From Pseudomonas triticicola (GTDB lineage Bacteria; Pseudomonadota; Gammaproteobacteria; Pseudomonadales; Pseudomonadaceae), in contig NZ_JAHSTX010000001.1 of the NCBI RefSeq assembly GCF_019145375.1, forward strand, positions 1,463,001-1,527,000: a stretch of 64,000 nucleotides of DNA. The letters are read 5' to 3'. The notes below the pieces were generated by a model. That model had not been told where the DNA came from. It ran no database searches and saw only the letters and a program-made list of their open reading frames with translations. The position numbers and the translations under genes are program-made. Shown piece by piece: positions 44,779 through 52,763 of this stretch; within the stretch, counting starts at the first letter, position 1; each line of letters starts with the position of its first letter.

Positions 44779-45042
44779 TCCAGCCTTATTTTTGTTGTGA
44801 TCAGTCATCCTATGAGTGATTGGCTGGGCCATCAATGGCTATTTCATGGGCCTGTAACGTCGCTACGCTTATTTCACATACCTGTTCTAGATGATTTTGA
44901 TCAGCAGAAATGATCGGGAAGGGCCGTCGTCATTGAGGTTTGACACATTTTTACATACTCTCCCGTTAGCGTTGTTGTACGACATCCTACCTAATGTGCG
45001 CAGTGCAACAACTCTCACAAAAACAATAACGGAGATACCCCT

Positions 45043-46344
45043 ATGACGAGCATGGCTCCACTCGATCATCAGGCCGCCGCAAAATCGCAAAACCTTTTCC
45101 TGCGTACGCTGAAACTGCTCGGCCCCGGCATTATCGCCGTGCTGTCGTGGCTCGGTGCGGGCGATCTCATCACGTCTTCAGTGGCCGGTGCGAATTACGG
45201 CTACGCGATGATGTGGGTGCTGGCGGTCTCTTTGCTGTTGAGATACCTGATCGTCAACATCATTGCCCGTTTCCAGCTGTGCAATAACCAGGGCATGACC
45301 ATTCTGCAGGGCTACGCCCAGCTCAACCCGGTGTTTGCCTGGTTCATGCTGGTTTATGCCTTGTTGATGGGGCACTTGATGAACGCCTACATGATCAAGG
45401 GGGCAGGGGAGTCGCTGGCGATGCTGTTCAAGATCGATCAGCCATTGCTTTGCTCGGTGGCGGTGGTGCTGGCGGTGTGGATGCTGGTCGGGCGCAACAT
45501 CTACACGATGATCGAAGGCGTGATGAAGCTGCTGCTGGCGATCATGACCCTGGCGTTCATCGCCCTGGCGGTGATGTCCGGCCCGGATGTCAGCGGCATC
45601 ATCAAAGGCACCATCGGCTTCAGCATTCCGCCGGACGAAGGCGTGCATGGCGCCTTGCTGGTGGCGGTCTCGGTGATCGGCGCGGTCGCCGGCTCGATCG
45701 CCAACTTCGTGCACCCGTATGTCATGCGCCAGAAAGGCTGGACCGGGCCGCAGCACAAGCGCATTCAACGTAACGATCTGCTGTTTGCGGTGTTCGTCGG
45801 GATCATCATCAACCTGGCGATCTGGATTGTTGGCGCGGAAATCCTGCGGCCCAACGGTATCGAGGTGAAAACCTTGGGCGATCTGGGCAAGGCGCTGGAA
45901 ATCTTCTTCGGCCCGATCGGCTGGTACGTGTTCTTCATCGGTGTGTTCGCGACGCTGTTCGCCAGTATTTCAGGCAAGACCACGGCGTTTCCGATGCTGA
46001 TCACCGATGCCTTCCAGCATGTTCGTCCTGAGCGTCGCGAGAAGTACGGTAAAGAGTTCCATCACGACCCGATGCACAAGTGGTTCATGCTGTTCATCCT
46101 GGTCACGCCGCTGATCTGGTCGATGCCGGGCATGCCGGATTTCGTCACCCTGACCATTGGTGTCAGCGCATTGAACATCATTGGTTTGCCGGTGATTTCC
46201 CTGGGCTTGCTGATCATGTCCAACCAGAAATCGCTGCTGGACAAGAAGTACCGCAACAACCTGTTTGAAAACATCGCGCTGCTTTTCGCTACCGGGCTGG
46301 CGCTCTGGGTAGCGTTTCAGTTGGGCGTTGATCTGTTCGCTTGA
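45043..46344 (+). CDS. Nramp-superfamily transporter lacking the canonical metal-site motifs
   Basis: A 433-residue membrane protein with about 11 segments and the Nramp/LeuT-like order (LKLLGPGIIAVLSWLGAGDLITSSVAGANYGYAMMW-type opening). In Mn2+/Fe2+ Nramps the first helix carries DPGN and the sixth MPH. Here the first helix reads LGAGDLITS and the sixth-helix region VAGSIANFVHPYVMR, so both canonical motifs are changed. Related divergent members transport Mg2+, Al3+ or non-metal solutes. GGAG RBS sits 14 bp before the ATG. Long 5' region with no recognised riboswitch. A hairpin terminator follows. Confidence 0.8.
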   Translation: MTSMAPLDHQAAAKSQNLFLRTLKLLGPGIIAVLSWLGAGDLITSSVAGANYGYAMMWVLAVSLLLRYLIVNIIARFQLCNNQGMTILQGYAQLNPVFAWFMLVYALLMGHLMNAYMIKGAGESLAMLFKIDQPLLCSVAVVLAVWMLVGRNIYTMIEGVMKLLLAIMTLAFIALAVMSGPDVSGIIKGTIGFSIPPDEGVHGALLVAVSVIGAVAGSIANFVHPYVMRQKGWTGPQHKRIQRNDLLFAVFVGIIINLAIWIVGAEILRPNGIEVKTLGDLGKALEIFFGPIGWYVFFIGVFATLFASISGKTTAFPMLITDAFQHVRPERREKYGKEFHHDPMHKWFMLFILVTPLIWSMPGMPDFVTLTIGVSALNIIGLPVISLGLLIMSNQKSLLDKKYRNNLFENIALLFATGLALWVAFQLGVDLFA

Positions 46345-46355
46345 TGACGAAAAGT

Positions 46356-46377
46356 CGAGGGGGCACACGCCCCCTCG
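46356..46377. terminator. Bidirectional hairpin between Nramp-like and DUF1206 genes
   Basis: CGAGGGGGC-ACAC-GCCCCCTCG is a 9-bp perfect stem in the 42-bp gap between convergent genes. On the minus strand it is followed by GACTTTTCG. Confidence 0.75.
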
Positions 46378-46386
46378 AATCGCCGC

Positions 46387-47190
46387 TTACAACGGCACAT
46401 CCATTTCGATCCGGCGCCAGGCCGCTTCGGAAAAGCTGTACACCGAAAATGCGATCAGCCCCAACGCCATCAGCATCAACAGCACGCCGCCTGCCGGCAG
46501 ATTCTGCAAAGCATCCAGCGCTTCCTTCATGCCGGGTGGATTGGTCGCTTGGTAAACCGAGCCGCTGACCGCCATCAACACTGCAATCTCGATAAACACC
46601 ACGCCTCGGGCGATCAAGCCAAAGCGCGACACCGGGCGCACGTAGCGCATCACTTCGTCATCCGCTTCGAGGTATTTCTCGAACGTGGCCTTCCAGCCTT
46701 TGATGATGTGGGCGATACCGACACCCAGCGGGATCAGCGCGATCAGGTAGATCAACAGGTTCGAATGCTCGAATGACAACAGCTGCGCGAGCAGATCCTT
46801 GGTCTTGCCATCGCCGGAACCACCTGAACTCCTGAGGCCACTCACCAACAGGCCCAAGGCGAAGAAGGCCAGCGCCGCGTTGACCAGACCGCCGGCGAGC
46901 AGACCTGTGCGAATGACCAGGCCTTTGAACTCGCTGCCGTGGTGGTCGACATCGCGGATCGCTTGCAGCGCACGCCAGGCGGCGAAGGCCAGCAGGCCGG
47001 CGACCACAACACCGATCAGCACGTAGCCGAAGGGCTGGCTGAGCAATGCTTCAAGGCTCTTGTGGCTGTCTTTCGGTTTGGTGGAGTCGTGCGCTGCCAA
47101 CAGCGCGAAGATGCCGATTATCAGATACAGAACGCCGCGCGCGGCGTATCCGCCTCGGGCAAGCAGGACAAGCGTGTGTTGAGTGGACAT
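46387..47190 (-). CDS. DUF1206 membrane protein
   Basis: A 267-residue inner-membrane protein with six hydrophobic segments in three similar two-helix repeats, the DUF1206 layout: ARGGYAARGVLYLIIGIFAL, GLVIRTGLLAGGLVNAALAFFAL and SRFGLIARGVVFIEIAVLM each begin with a conserved Arg-Gly-containing turn. Function of the family is unknown; some members are osmotic or stress associated. Convergent with the Nramp-like gene. Confidence 0.9.
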   Translation of the reverse strand: MSTQHTLVLLARGGYAARGVLYLIIGIFALLAAHDSTKPKDSHKSLEALLSQPFGYVLIGVVVAGLLAFAAWRALQAIRDVDHHGSEFKGLVIRTGLLAGGLVNAALAFFALGLLVSGLRSSGGSGDGKTKDLLAQLLSFEHSNLLIYLIALIPLGVGIAHIIKGWKATFEKYLEADDEVMRYVRPVSRFGLIARGVVFIEIAVLMAVSGSVYQATNPPGMKEALDALQNLPAGGVLLMLMALGLIAFSVYSFSEAAWRRIEMDVPL

Positions 47191-47315
47191 GGGTTTACTT
47201 CCAGGGAATCGATGTGAAGCAGACCCGTGGACGGGGCAGGGGTTCGATAAATGCGTTGCCGGTGGGCGACGCGCGCCTTATCAGCCTGCCATGCAGCGCT
47301 TGCCTCGCTTCGGCG

Positions 47316-47621
47316 TCATAACGGCGTGGTCAGCGAAAATGGAATGCGCAGCTCTTCGACCGGCCCTGAATCCCGGCCACACATTTCGTCGTGCACGCAT
47401 TGCTGCACCAGCACGCAGGGAAACGCCGGCACGGTTTGCAGCAAGTCGCGCAGGTGGGTGATCGAACGCAGGTGCATTGGCTTGGCCGCGTCATCGAGCA
47501 AGGTGAACTGGCCTTGATCCACGCGAATTCTCGCCAGATAAAATCCACCTTCAAGTGACAGCAGCTCCAGTTCGCGAACTTCACTGTTGGCCGCACGTTC
47601 GGTGAGGGTTTGCAGATTCAT
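47316..47621 (-). CDS. DUF6482-family small protein
   Basis: A 101-residue cytoplasmic protein with alternating beta/helix content (ELELLSLEGGFYLARIRVDQG, AAKPMHLRSITHLRDLL, VLVQQCVHDEMCG). I recognise it as the DUF6482 group of Pseudomonas. It starts 14 bp past the stop of the SDR gene on the same strand, which makes DUF3833-SDR-DUF6482 a probable operon. Function not known. Confidence 0.8.
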   Translation of the reverse strand: MNLQTLTERAANSEVRELELLSLEGGFYLARIRVDQGQFTLLDDAAKPMHLRSITHLRDLLQTVPAFPCVLVQQCVHDEMCGRDSGPVEELRIPFSLTTPL

Positions 47622-47635
47622 GCTTCACTCCTTGC

Positions 47636-48346
47636 CTACCAGGGCAGGCGTTCTCCATCGTAGGCGAAGAAATGGCCGCTATCGGCCGGCGTCAGCGTGT
47701 CAATCAGACTCAGTAATTGCGCAGCGGCAATGTCTGCCGGGCGGGCGCTCGAGGCTCCGCGAAAAGGTTGCGACAACGGCGAGACCACCGTGCCTGGGTG
47801 CAGACTGAGCAAGCGGCTCTGCGGTCGCGTGCGCGAAAGCTCGATGGCGGCGGTCTTGATCAGCATGTTCAGCGCAGCCTTGGAGGCGCGATAGGCGTAC
47901 CAGCCGCCCAAACGGTTGTCGCCGATGCTGCCGACTTTTGCCGACAGCATCGCCATCGCGCCTTGAGGCGCAAGCAATGGCAGAAAGTCGCGCAGCAGCA
48001 ATGCCGGCCCCAGCGTGTTGACTTGAAACACGGCCTGCAGCGACTCGGCTTCGATCGCGCTGTAACTTTTTTCCGGCTTGATTTGGTCGCGATGGAGCAG
48101 GCCGGCCGCGTGAATGATCAGGTGATAGGGCGCTTCGGCTGCCAGTTCGGCGGCCGCGCTGGCGATCGTTTCGGGCTGCTCGAGGTCGAGCTTCGGCACA
48201 GTTTTGCGTCCCAGCGTACGGACGCTGGCGCAGCGTGGATCCTGGTTCAAATGTTGGCAGAACGCCGTGCTGAGGGCGCCACTGGCGCCGATCACCAGAG
48301 CGCGATAACCGTCGCCGAACGAGGCCAGGGTCAACCCACTGCTCAT
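47636..48346 (-). CDS. SDR-family oxidoreductase (C-factor-like)
   Basis: A 236-residue SDR related to CsgA/C-factor-type short-chain dehydrogenases. Features are VIGASGALSTAF (nucleotide-binding, slightly altered from TGASxGIG), HAAGLL in place of NNAG, AMLSAKVGSIGDN with the catalytic Ser, and YRASKAAL as YxxxK. The start at 48346 overlaps by 4 bp the stop of the DUF3833 gene (ATGA), implying translational coupling. Together with the upstream promoter motif this suggests membership of the light/stress set. Substrate unknown. Confidence 0.87.
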   Translation of the reverse strand: MSSGLTLASFGDGYRALVIGASGALSTAFCQHLNQDPRCASVRTLGRKTVPKLDLEQPETIASAAAELAAEAPYHLIIHAAGLLHRDQIKPEKSYSAIEAESLQAVFQVNTLGPALLLRDFLPLLAPQGAMAMLSAKVGSIGDNRLGGWYAYRASKAALNMLIKTAAIELSRTRPQSRLLSLHPGTVVSPLSQPFRGASSARPADIAAAQLLSLIDTLTPADSGHFFAYDGERLPW

Positions 48347-48885
48347 GGGTTCGCTCCAGCGTTCTGGCGCCGGAAGAACACCGTCACCTGACCGACTTCG
48401 AAACCCCACTTGGACATACGGGTGCGGTTGATCAACGTGTCTTCGTCGACCAGATACATCCAGTCGTCCATGCTCATCTCGTAGGTCGAGTCGTCGACCG
48501 GCAGATTCAGGCGATAACGCCAGTGGAAGGTGTTGCCTGCGATCTGGCCCTGCGCAACCCCGACCACATCGTGCGCGCGACCGCTCCACTGACCATTGCC
48601 CCCGGGAGTGAGGGTCCAGACCCGACGCTCACGGGTGCCGTCGCTGTAACGGAAGCGCTCGTCGAGGATCAGGTTTTCACCTTCACGACGGCTGGCAATA
48701 TCGACCTCGAAACGCTTGACCACTTCGCCGTTGCGCTTCTGAAACATCCCCCAGGCTTTGACGGGCTGACTGAAAAACTGCTCCAGATTCAAAGCCGGTT
48801 GCTGATCCGCATAACGAGCGACATCGACACTGCCGCAACTTGCAATGCTGAGCGCCAGTCCTAACAGCAGCAGAAATCGGGTCAT
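48343..48885 (-). CDS. DUF3833 lipoprotein
   Basis: A 180-residue lipoprotein: signal peptide with lipobox (LALSIASC, Cys17-like) and a beta-rich mature part (KAWGMFQKRNGEVVKRFEVDI, YRLNLPVDDSTYEMSMDDWMYLVDE). The family often lies in operons with SDR, CFA-type methyltransferase and photolyase genes induced by light or singlet oxygen. Here it heads the DUF3833-SDR-DUF6482 unit. RBS AAGGAG precedes the start. The promoter motif at 48903-48929 matches those of folE and the photolyase gene. Confidence 0.88.
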   Translation of the reverse strand: MTRFLLLLGLALSIASCGSVDVARYADQQPALNLEQFFSQPVKAWGMFQKRNGEVVKRFEVDIASRREGENLILDERFRYSDGTRERRVWTLTPGGNGQWSGRAHDVVGVAQGQIAGNTFHWRYRLNLPVDDSTYEMSMDDWMYLVDEDTLINRTRMSKWGFEVGQVTVFFRRQNAGANP

Positions 48886-48902
48886 CTTCCTACTCCTTGA
48901 GC

Positions 48903-48929
48903 TTGTACAGTTAACAGGCTGTGTATAGG
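48903..48929 (-). promoter_or_regulatory. Shared promoter motif (copy 2, DUF3833 operon)
   Basis: In gene direction CCTATACA, 12 nt, then TGTACAAG, with an internal CAGCCTG/CTGT partial symmetry. It sits between the folE stop (48931) and the DUF3833 start. Confidence 0.5.
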
Positions 48930-48930
48930 C

Positions 48931-49488
48931 CTAGCGCCGGCCGATCAGCTGGAGAAATTCCTGCCGCGTAGTCGAGCTGTCGCGAAAGGCACCGAGCATG
49001 ACCGAGGAGGTCATGATCGAATTCTGCTTCTCGACGCCGCGCATCATCATGCACATGTGCCTGGCTTCAATAACCACCGCGACACCGGCAGCATCGGTGA
49101 TCTGCTGGATCGCCTGAGCAATCTGCCGAGTAAGGTTTTCCTGGATCTGCAGACGCCGCGCGAACATGTCGACCACCCGTGCCACCTTGGACAGCCCCAG
49201 CACCCGGCCAGTGGGGATGTACGCCACATGCGCCTTGCCGATAAACGGCAGCATATGGTGCTCACACAGCGAATAGAGCTCGATGTCGCTGACGATCACC
49301 ATCTCATCGCTCTGCGACTCGAACAGCGCACCGTTGGTGACGTCTTCCAGGCTCATCGCGTAACCGTTGCACAGGTATTGCATCGCCTTGGCGGCGCGCT
49401 GGGGCGTGTCCAGCAAACCCTCGCGTTCCGGGTTCTCACCGACGCCAACGAGGATTTCACGGTAATGGCTGGCTAGTAGTGGGCTCAT
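48931..49488 (-). CDS. folE: GTP cyclohydrolase I (FolE type)
   Basis: Converts GTP to 7,8-dihydroneopterin triphosphate, first step of folate/pterin synthesis. The 185-residue enzyme has the zinc ligands Cys75, His78 ([10 protein letters not shown]) and Cys146 (RHMCMMMRG), [10 protein letters not shown] and the C-terminal family segment [11 protein letters not shown]. Extra FolE copies in Pseudomonas can be regulated by light or zinc. Its promoter carries the motif shared with the photolyase and DUF3833 genes, so it may supply pterin cofactor for a photolyase or related protein. That link is inference. Confidence 0.95.
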   Translation of the reverse strand: MSPLLASHYREILVGVGENPEREGLLDTPQRAAKAMQYLCNGYAMSLEDVTNGALFESQSDEMVIVSDIELYSLCEHHMLPFIGKAHVAYIPTGRVLGLSKVARVVDMFARRLQIQENLTRQIAQAIQQITDAAGVAVVIEARHMCMMMRGVEKQNSIMTSSVMLGAFRDSSTTRQEFLQLIGRR

Positions 49489-49843
49489 TCGGGTTACTCG
49501 TGGCGGTGCGGGTTAGGGATACTGTCGGGCGAAAAGGTTGTACGCATACAGGTTGGCTGTATAGGTTTTATTGAAGATAGGCTGAAAAGGATCAACTGAC
49601 AACGCATCGGTGGTTTTTTTGTGCGGGTTTGGGAGTTTAGACACGACAAACCTGGGGCCAGGTTTGGTGAGTGGCTTGCTTGGGCCAGATGTACGGGCAT
49701 CTCGGCTGATAGCTGCCGGTGGCGGATGGCAGCTATCGACCAAAAGCGGATGCCCAACGCACTTTTTTCCAACCCACAGCGGTCATCATCATGTTCAAGT
49801 ATTATTGTGCCGATGCTCGGACTGTTCAGAGGTAGGTTGATGC
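49489..49843. other. Intergenic region upstream of folE
   Basis: A 355-bp stretch of lower GC. It holds the folE promoter motif near 49538-49565 and little else. Short open frames on both strands lack credible starts or families. A run of T (ggtttttttgtgcgg near 49611-49625) could end a transcript but has no paired stem. Confidence 0.6.
49538..49565 (-). promoter_or_regulatory. Shared promoter motif (copy 3, folE)
   Basis: In gene direction CCTATACAG-CCAAC-CTGTATG, then CGTACAAC. ATACAG/CTGTAT forms an inverted repeat. Matches the motifs at 25013 and 48903, with the right half shifted by one base. Confidence 0.5.
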
Positions 49844-50155
49844 ATGGCCAGAAGCGTTAGGCTTCAACAGAAACTTCATTCAAAGTATCTCGTTGAGGTA
49901 GCGGGAGAGGTGGTGTTTGATGACTGCCTTGTTGAAAAGCTATGGGCGCTCAACAGAGGTGACCGGTTTGAGTTGAATTCACGCTCCTTCGGTTTTGGAC
50001 CTGTTCAAAAATACCGCTTGGAATACGTGATAACGAGAGGCCCCATTCCTGGGCATTGGCTCTACAAAGAATTTGACCCAAAGGAACTGACATTATTTTT
50101 TACGGCAAAAGACTTTGCCGGCATTTGCCATGGCTGGACCTTGTTTGACGAGTGA
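49844..50155 (+). CDS. Hypothetical protein, lower-GC gene
   Basis: A 103-residue soluble protein that I do not recognise. It contains DDCLVEKLWALNRGDRFELN, then TRGPIPGHWLYKEFDP and ends with ICHGWTLFDE. The base composition (AT-richer than neighbours) and lack of neighbours on the same strand suggest acquisition by transfer. GAGGTAGGTTG precedes the ATG and is a plausible RBS. No membrane segment, signal peptide or cysteine motif is evident (cysteines at DDC and IC only). Confidence 0.65.
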   Translation: MARSVRLQQKLHSKYLVEVAGEVVFDDCLVEKLWALNRGDRFELNSRSFGFGPVQKYRLEYVITRGPIPGHWLYKEFDPKELTLFFTAKDFAGICHGWTLFDE

Positions 50156-50360
50156 CCATTCACGGTTCGCTGCGTGGGAGGCAGCTTCCGGCCAAAAACA
50201 GTCATTCAGGTATGCCGATAAAACCATAATCGGCCATACGTAGATGGATGTAGGTTTATTGCCTCAACGAGCTTGCGAGAGCGAGCCAACCAGCGAGCCT
50301 TTGACCTATCGAGTACTCGACACGCTAGCTTGTCTGGACGGGTTTCGAGGTTGTCAGAGT

Positions 50361-51284
50361 TCATGGGTTGCCATAATCGGATGCACGAGAATCGGCCACG
50401 AGAGTGATGAACTCACGTGCCCATTTGAAGCCGGCATGCCCATCCGACCGCTCATGCCAGAACAAGCCAATCGCAAAACCTTCCACCGGCAAGGGAGGGG
50501 CTACGCACAGCAGTTGCTCGCTGCGACCTTCTACAAGACGACTTGGAACCAGGGCCACACAATCCGACTGCGCAACCAACTCCGGTACTGGAAGGAATGA
50601 CGACGCTGAATGAACGACGTTACGCCGCAGCCCGCGCGCTACCAAGGCGTGATCCACCGAGGTAGAGAAGCCTCCGCCGCGCAGTGACACCACGACATGT
50701 TCCAGCTGCGCGAACTCATCCACGGTCAGGTCCGCGCGCAGGCTTGGATGCCCACGACGCCCGATCAGCACGTAACTCTCATCATAGAGGTGTTGCGAGT
50801 GCAGTGCGGGCGGAACCCCGTTCATGTTTATCACGGCCAGATCCACCTCGCCGCGGGTCATCTGCAGCTCCAGCTGTGGTACATCCAGTATGCGCAGTGC
50901 GATGCGGACACCCGGCGCTTCGCGTCGCATGGCGACAACGAGATGTTTGATCAAAACCGCCTGCACGTAATCCGTGCAGGCGATTGATACCGTCAGGCTC
51001 GCCGTCGCGGGCTCGAAATTCAGGTGAGTAGTGACGGTCGCCCTTACCTGGTCAAGTGCCTGGCGAAGCGGCACGAGCAGCTCCAAGGCTTTGACGGTGG
51101 GCGTCATTCCACGCTGCGCGGGGATCAGAAGAGGGTCGTTGAAGACGTCGCGCAGACGGCTCAACTGAGCGCTGACTGCTGGCTGGCTCAAATGCAGACG
51201 GGCGGCAGCCCGGGTCACGTTCTGCTCAATGAGAAGGGCCTCCAACGTCACAAGCAGATTTAGATCAAGGCGTCTGGTATCCAT
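50361..51284 (-). CDS. LysR-family transcriptional regulator (NodD/NahR-like group)
   Basis: A 307-residue LTTR of the NodD-like group: MDTRRLDLNLLVTLEALLIEQNVTRAAARLHLSQPAVSAQLSRLR (HTH, res ~5-50), then a substrate domain with ASLTVSIACTDYVQAVLIKHL. Start ATG at 51284 gives the family N-terminus. It is divergent from the quinone-reductase-like gene, 89 bp apart, and is the natural candidate to control that gene and its small partner. Inducer likely an aromatic or quinone, by family analogy. Confidence 0.9.
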   Translation of the reverse strand: MDTRRLDLNLLVTLEALLIEQNVTRAAARLHLSQPAVSAQLSRLRDVFNDPLLIPAQRGMTPTVKALELLVPLRQALDQVRATVTTHLNFEPATASLTVSIACTDYVQAVLIKHLVVAMRREAPGVRIALRILDVPQLELQMTRGEVDLAVINMNGVPPALHSQHLYDESYVLIGRRGHPSLRADLTVDEFAQLEHVVVSLRGGGFSTSVDHALVARGLRRNVVHSASSFLPVPELVAQSDCVALVPSRLVEGRSEQLLCVAPPLPVEGFAIGLFWHERSDGHAGFKWAREFITLVADSRASDYGNP

Positions 51285-51373
51285 CGATCTTATGTTAGCA
51301 GCAAAATTTTGCGATTTCACAGATGGCCCGAGCCCCGCGACACTCCTTCGAAATCACAGCGGAGCCGTCCTTC

Positions 51374-52192
51374 ATGTCGAAAAAAGTACTGATCATCTAT
51401 GCCCATCCCGAGCCTTCGTCGCTAACGCGGCAACTGGTGGATGTGTCTGTTGAATGCTTGACTGCGCAAGGACACGAGGTCCTGCAATCCGATCTATACG
51501 CCATGGGCTGGAAAGCGATATTTGACGAGAACGACTTTCCTCAGCGGGCCAACCCTCAGCGACTGTCGTTCGGAGCAGAGTCCGCCCACGCCTATCGTCA
51601 TCGCCGCCAAAGTCCTGACGTGGCGGCGGAGCAAGACAAGGTTCTAGCGGCAGACGTTGTCATCTTCCAGTTTCCGCTTTGGTGGTACGGCATGCCGGCC
51701 ATCATGAAGGGATGGATAGATCGCGTCTGGGCAGCCGGACTCGCCCACGGCTACAAGGACGCTGGCAACGCCTACCGCTATGGTGACGGCGCCTTCAAGG
51801 GCAAGCGGGCCATGTTGTCAGTCGCTGTCGGCGGCCCCGCAGAAGACTACTCGCTGCGCGGCATCAACGGACCACTCGAGCAATTGCTGTTTCCGATCAC
51901 GCACGGCTCGCTCTACTTTCCTGGGTTCGATGTGCTGCCGACGTTCGCCATATACGGCACTGGCAACTTGACCGCCGCAGATGCCGTCGCAGCCAAAGAG
52001 GCTTGGCGCACCCGGCTCGAGAATTTGTTCACAGATGCGCCAATACCTTTCCGGCCCCAAAACGGTGGGGACTACACTCCCCGCAATGAGCTTAAACCGC
52101 ATGTGGCCGTGGGCCAGAGCGGCATAATGGCGCACGTCGCGTATGGTGAAACAACCCAGCGCAAGCAGCTGAAAACGGAGGAGGTGTCATGA
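51374..52192 (+). CDS. NAD(P)H-dependent flavodoxin-fold quinone reductase
   Basis: A 272-residue NQO1/MdaB/KefF-type FMN or FAD oxidoreductase: KVLIIYAHPEPSSLTRQLV (phosphate-binding start), VIFQFPLWWYGMPAIMKGWIDRV (flavin/quinone-site motif), LSVAVGGPAEDYSL. Reduces quinones by two electrons and so limits redox cycling. Stop overlaps the start of the next small gene (ATGA at 52189-52192), so they are co-translated. Divergent LysR next door. Confidence 0.92.
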   Translation: MSKKVLIIYAHPEPSSLTRQLVDVSVECLTAQGHEVLQSDLYAMGWKAIFDENDFPQRANPQRLSFGAESAHAYRHRRQSPDVAAEQDKVLAADVVIFQFPLWWYGMPAIMKGWIDRVWAAGLAHGYKDAGNAYRYGDGAFKGKRAMLSVAVGGPAEDYSLRGINGPLEQLLFPITHGSLYFPGFDVLPTFAIYGTGNLTAADAVAAKEAWRTRLENLFTDAPIPFRPQNGGDYTPRNELKPHVAVGQSGIMAHVAYGETTQRKQLKTEEVS

Positions 52193-52479
52193 AAACCTTC
52201 GTGATTCTGACTCGCCGTGCTGATGGAGCGGCAGAAGACTTCAAGCGGCTGGCGAAACCGGAGGTAGTGCACGTTTGGCAAGGCTTCGCTGGCGGTATCG
52301 TGCGCGCAGTTCATGGGCTGGCCGATGGTCCCGGTGCCGCGTTTGAACTGGAATCCGCCACCTTCGAAGAGGCGCGTGATTACATCGAGGCGCTGCCTTA
52401 CGTCAAAGGGAATCTGCTGCACGTGCAGTACTGCGCGCTCAAGCCCTTCTCTGATTACGAGAAACTCGTTTCCTCCTGA
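52189..52479 (+). CDS. Small YCII/ABM-like alpha-beta-barrel protein
   Basis: A 96-residue protein starting MKTFVILTRR and with a ferredoxin-like dimeric alpha/beta fold expected from strand-helix-strand order (TFVILTRR, EEARDYIEALPYV, LLHVQYCALKPF). I see resemblance to YCII-related or muconolactone-isomerase-like proteins but no decisive motif. Translationally coupled to the quinone-reductase gene by ATGA. It may handle a product of that enzyme or be an antibiotic-monooxygenase-like partner. Confidence 0.75.
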   Translation: MKTFVILTRRADGAAEDFKRLAKPEVVHVWQGFAGGIVRAVHGLADGPGAAFELESATFEEARDYIEALPYVKGNLLHVQYCALKPFSDYEKLVSS

Positions 52480-52763
52480 TGAGCGATCAGCGCAGATCAA
52501 CTTCCGTTTGCACGGCGCTGCATGCTGCAGCCAGATTTTACGCGCAGCATGCAGCGTCAGGCCGGCACTCGTTTCATGCGAAGAGGGCCGGCACTGGCGG
52601 CTTCTGCCGTTTCCGGCCTGTTGCGAAGGCTTGTAATTGACTCATAGCCACGCTTTGACTCCCGCAGCCTGACTGATTGCAGGTAAAAATTTTACGGAGA
52701 ATTTACGCAGTCTTTATTGAGGGCATCCGATACTGCGCGGCGCTAATTTGGAACGCTATCGTG

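Noticed and set aside
50244..50600. 118-residue open frame overlapping the LysR gene in antisense
   Set aside because: It runs into the well-supported LysR gene on the other strand and has no recognisable features.
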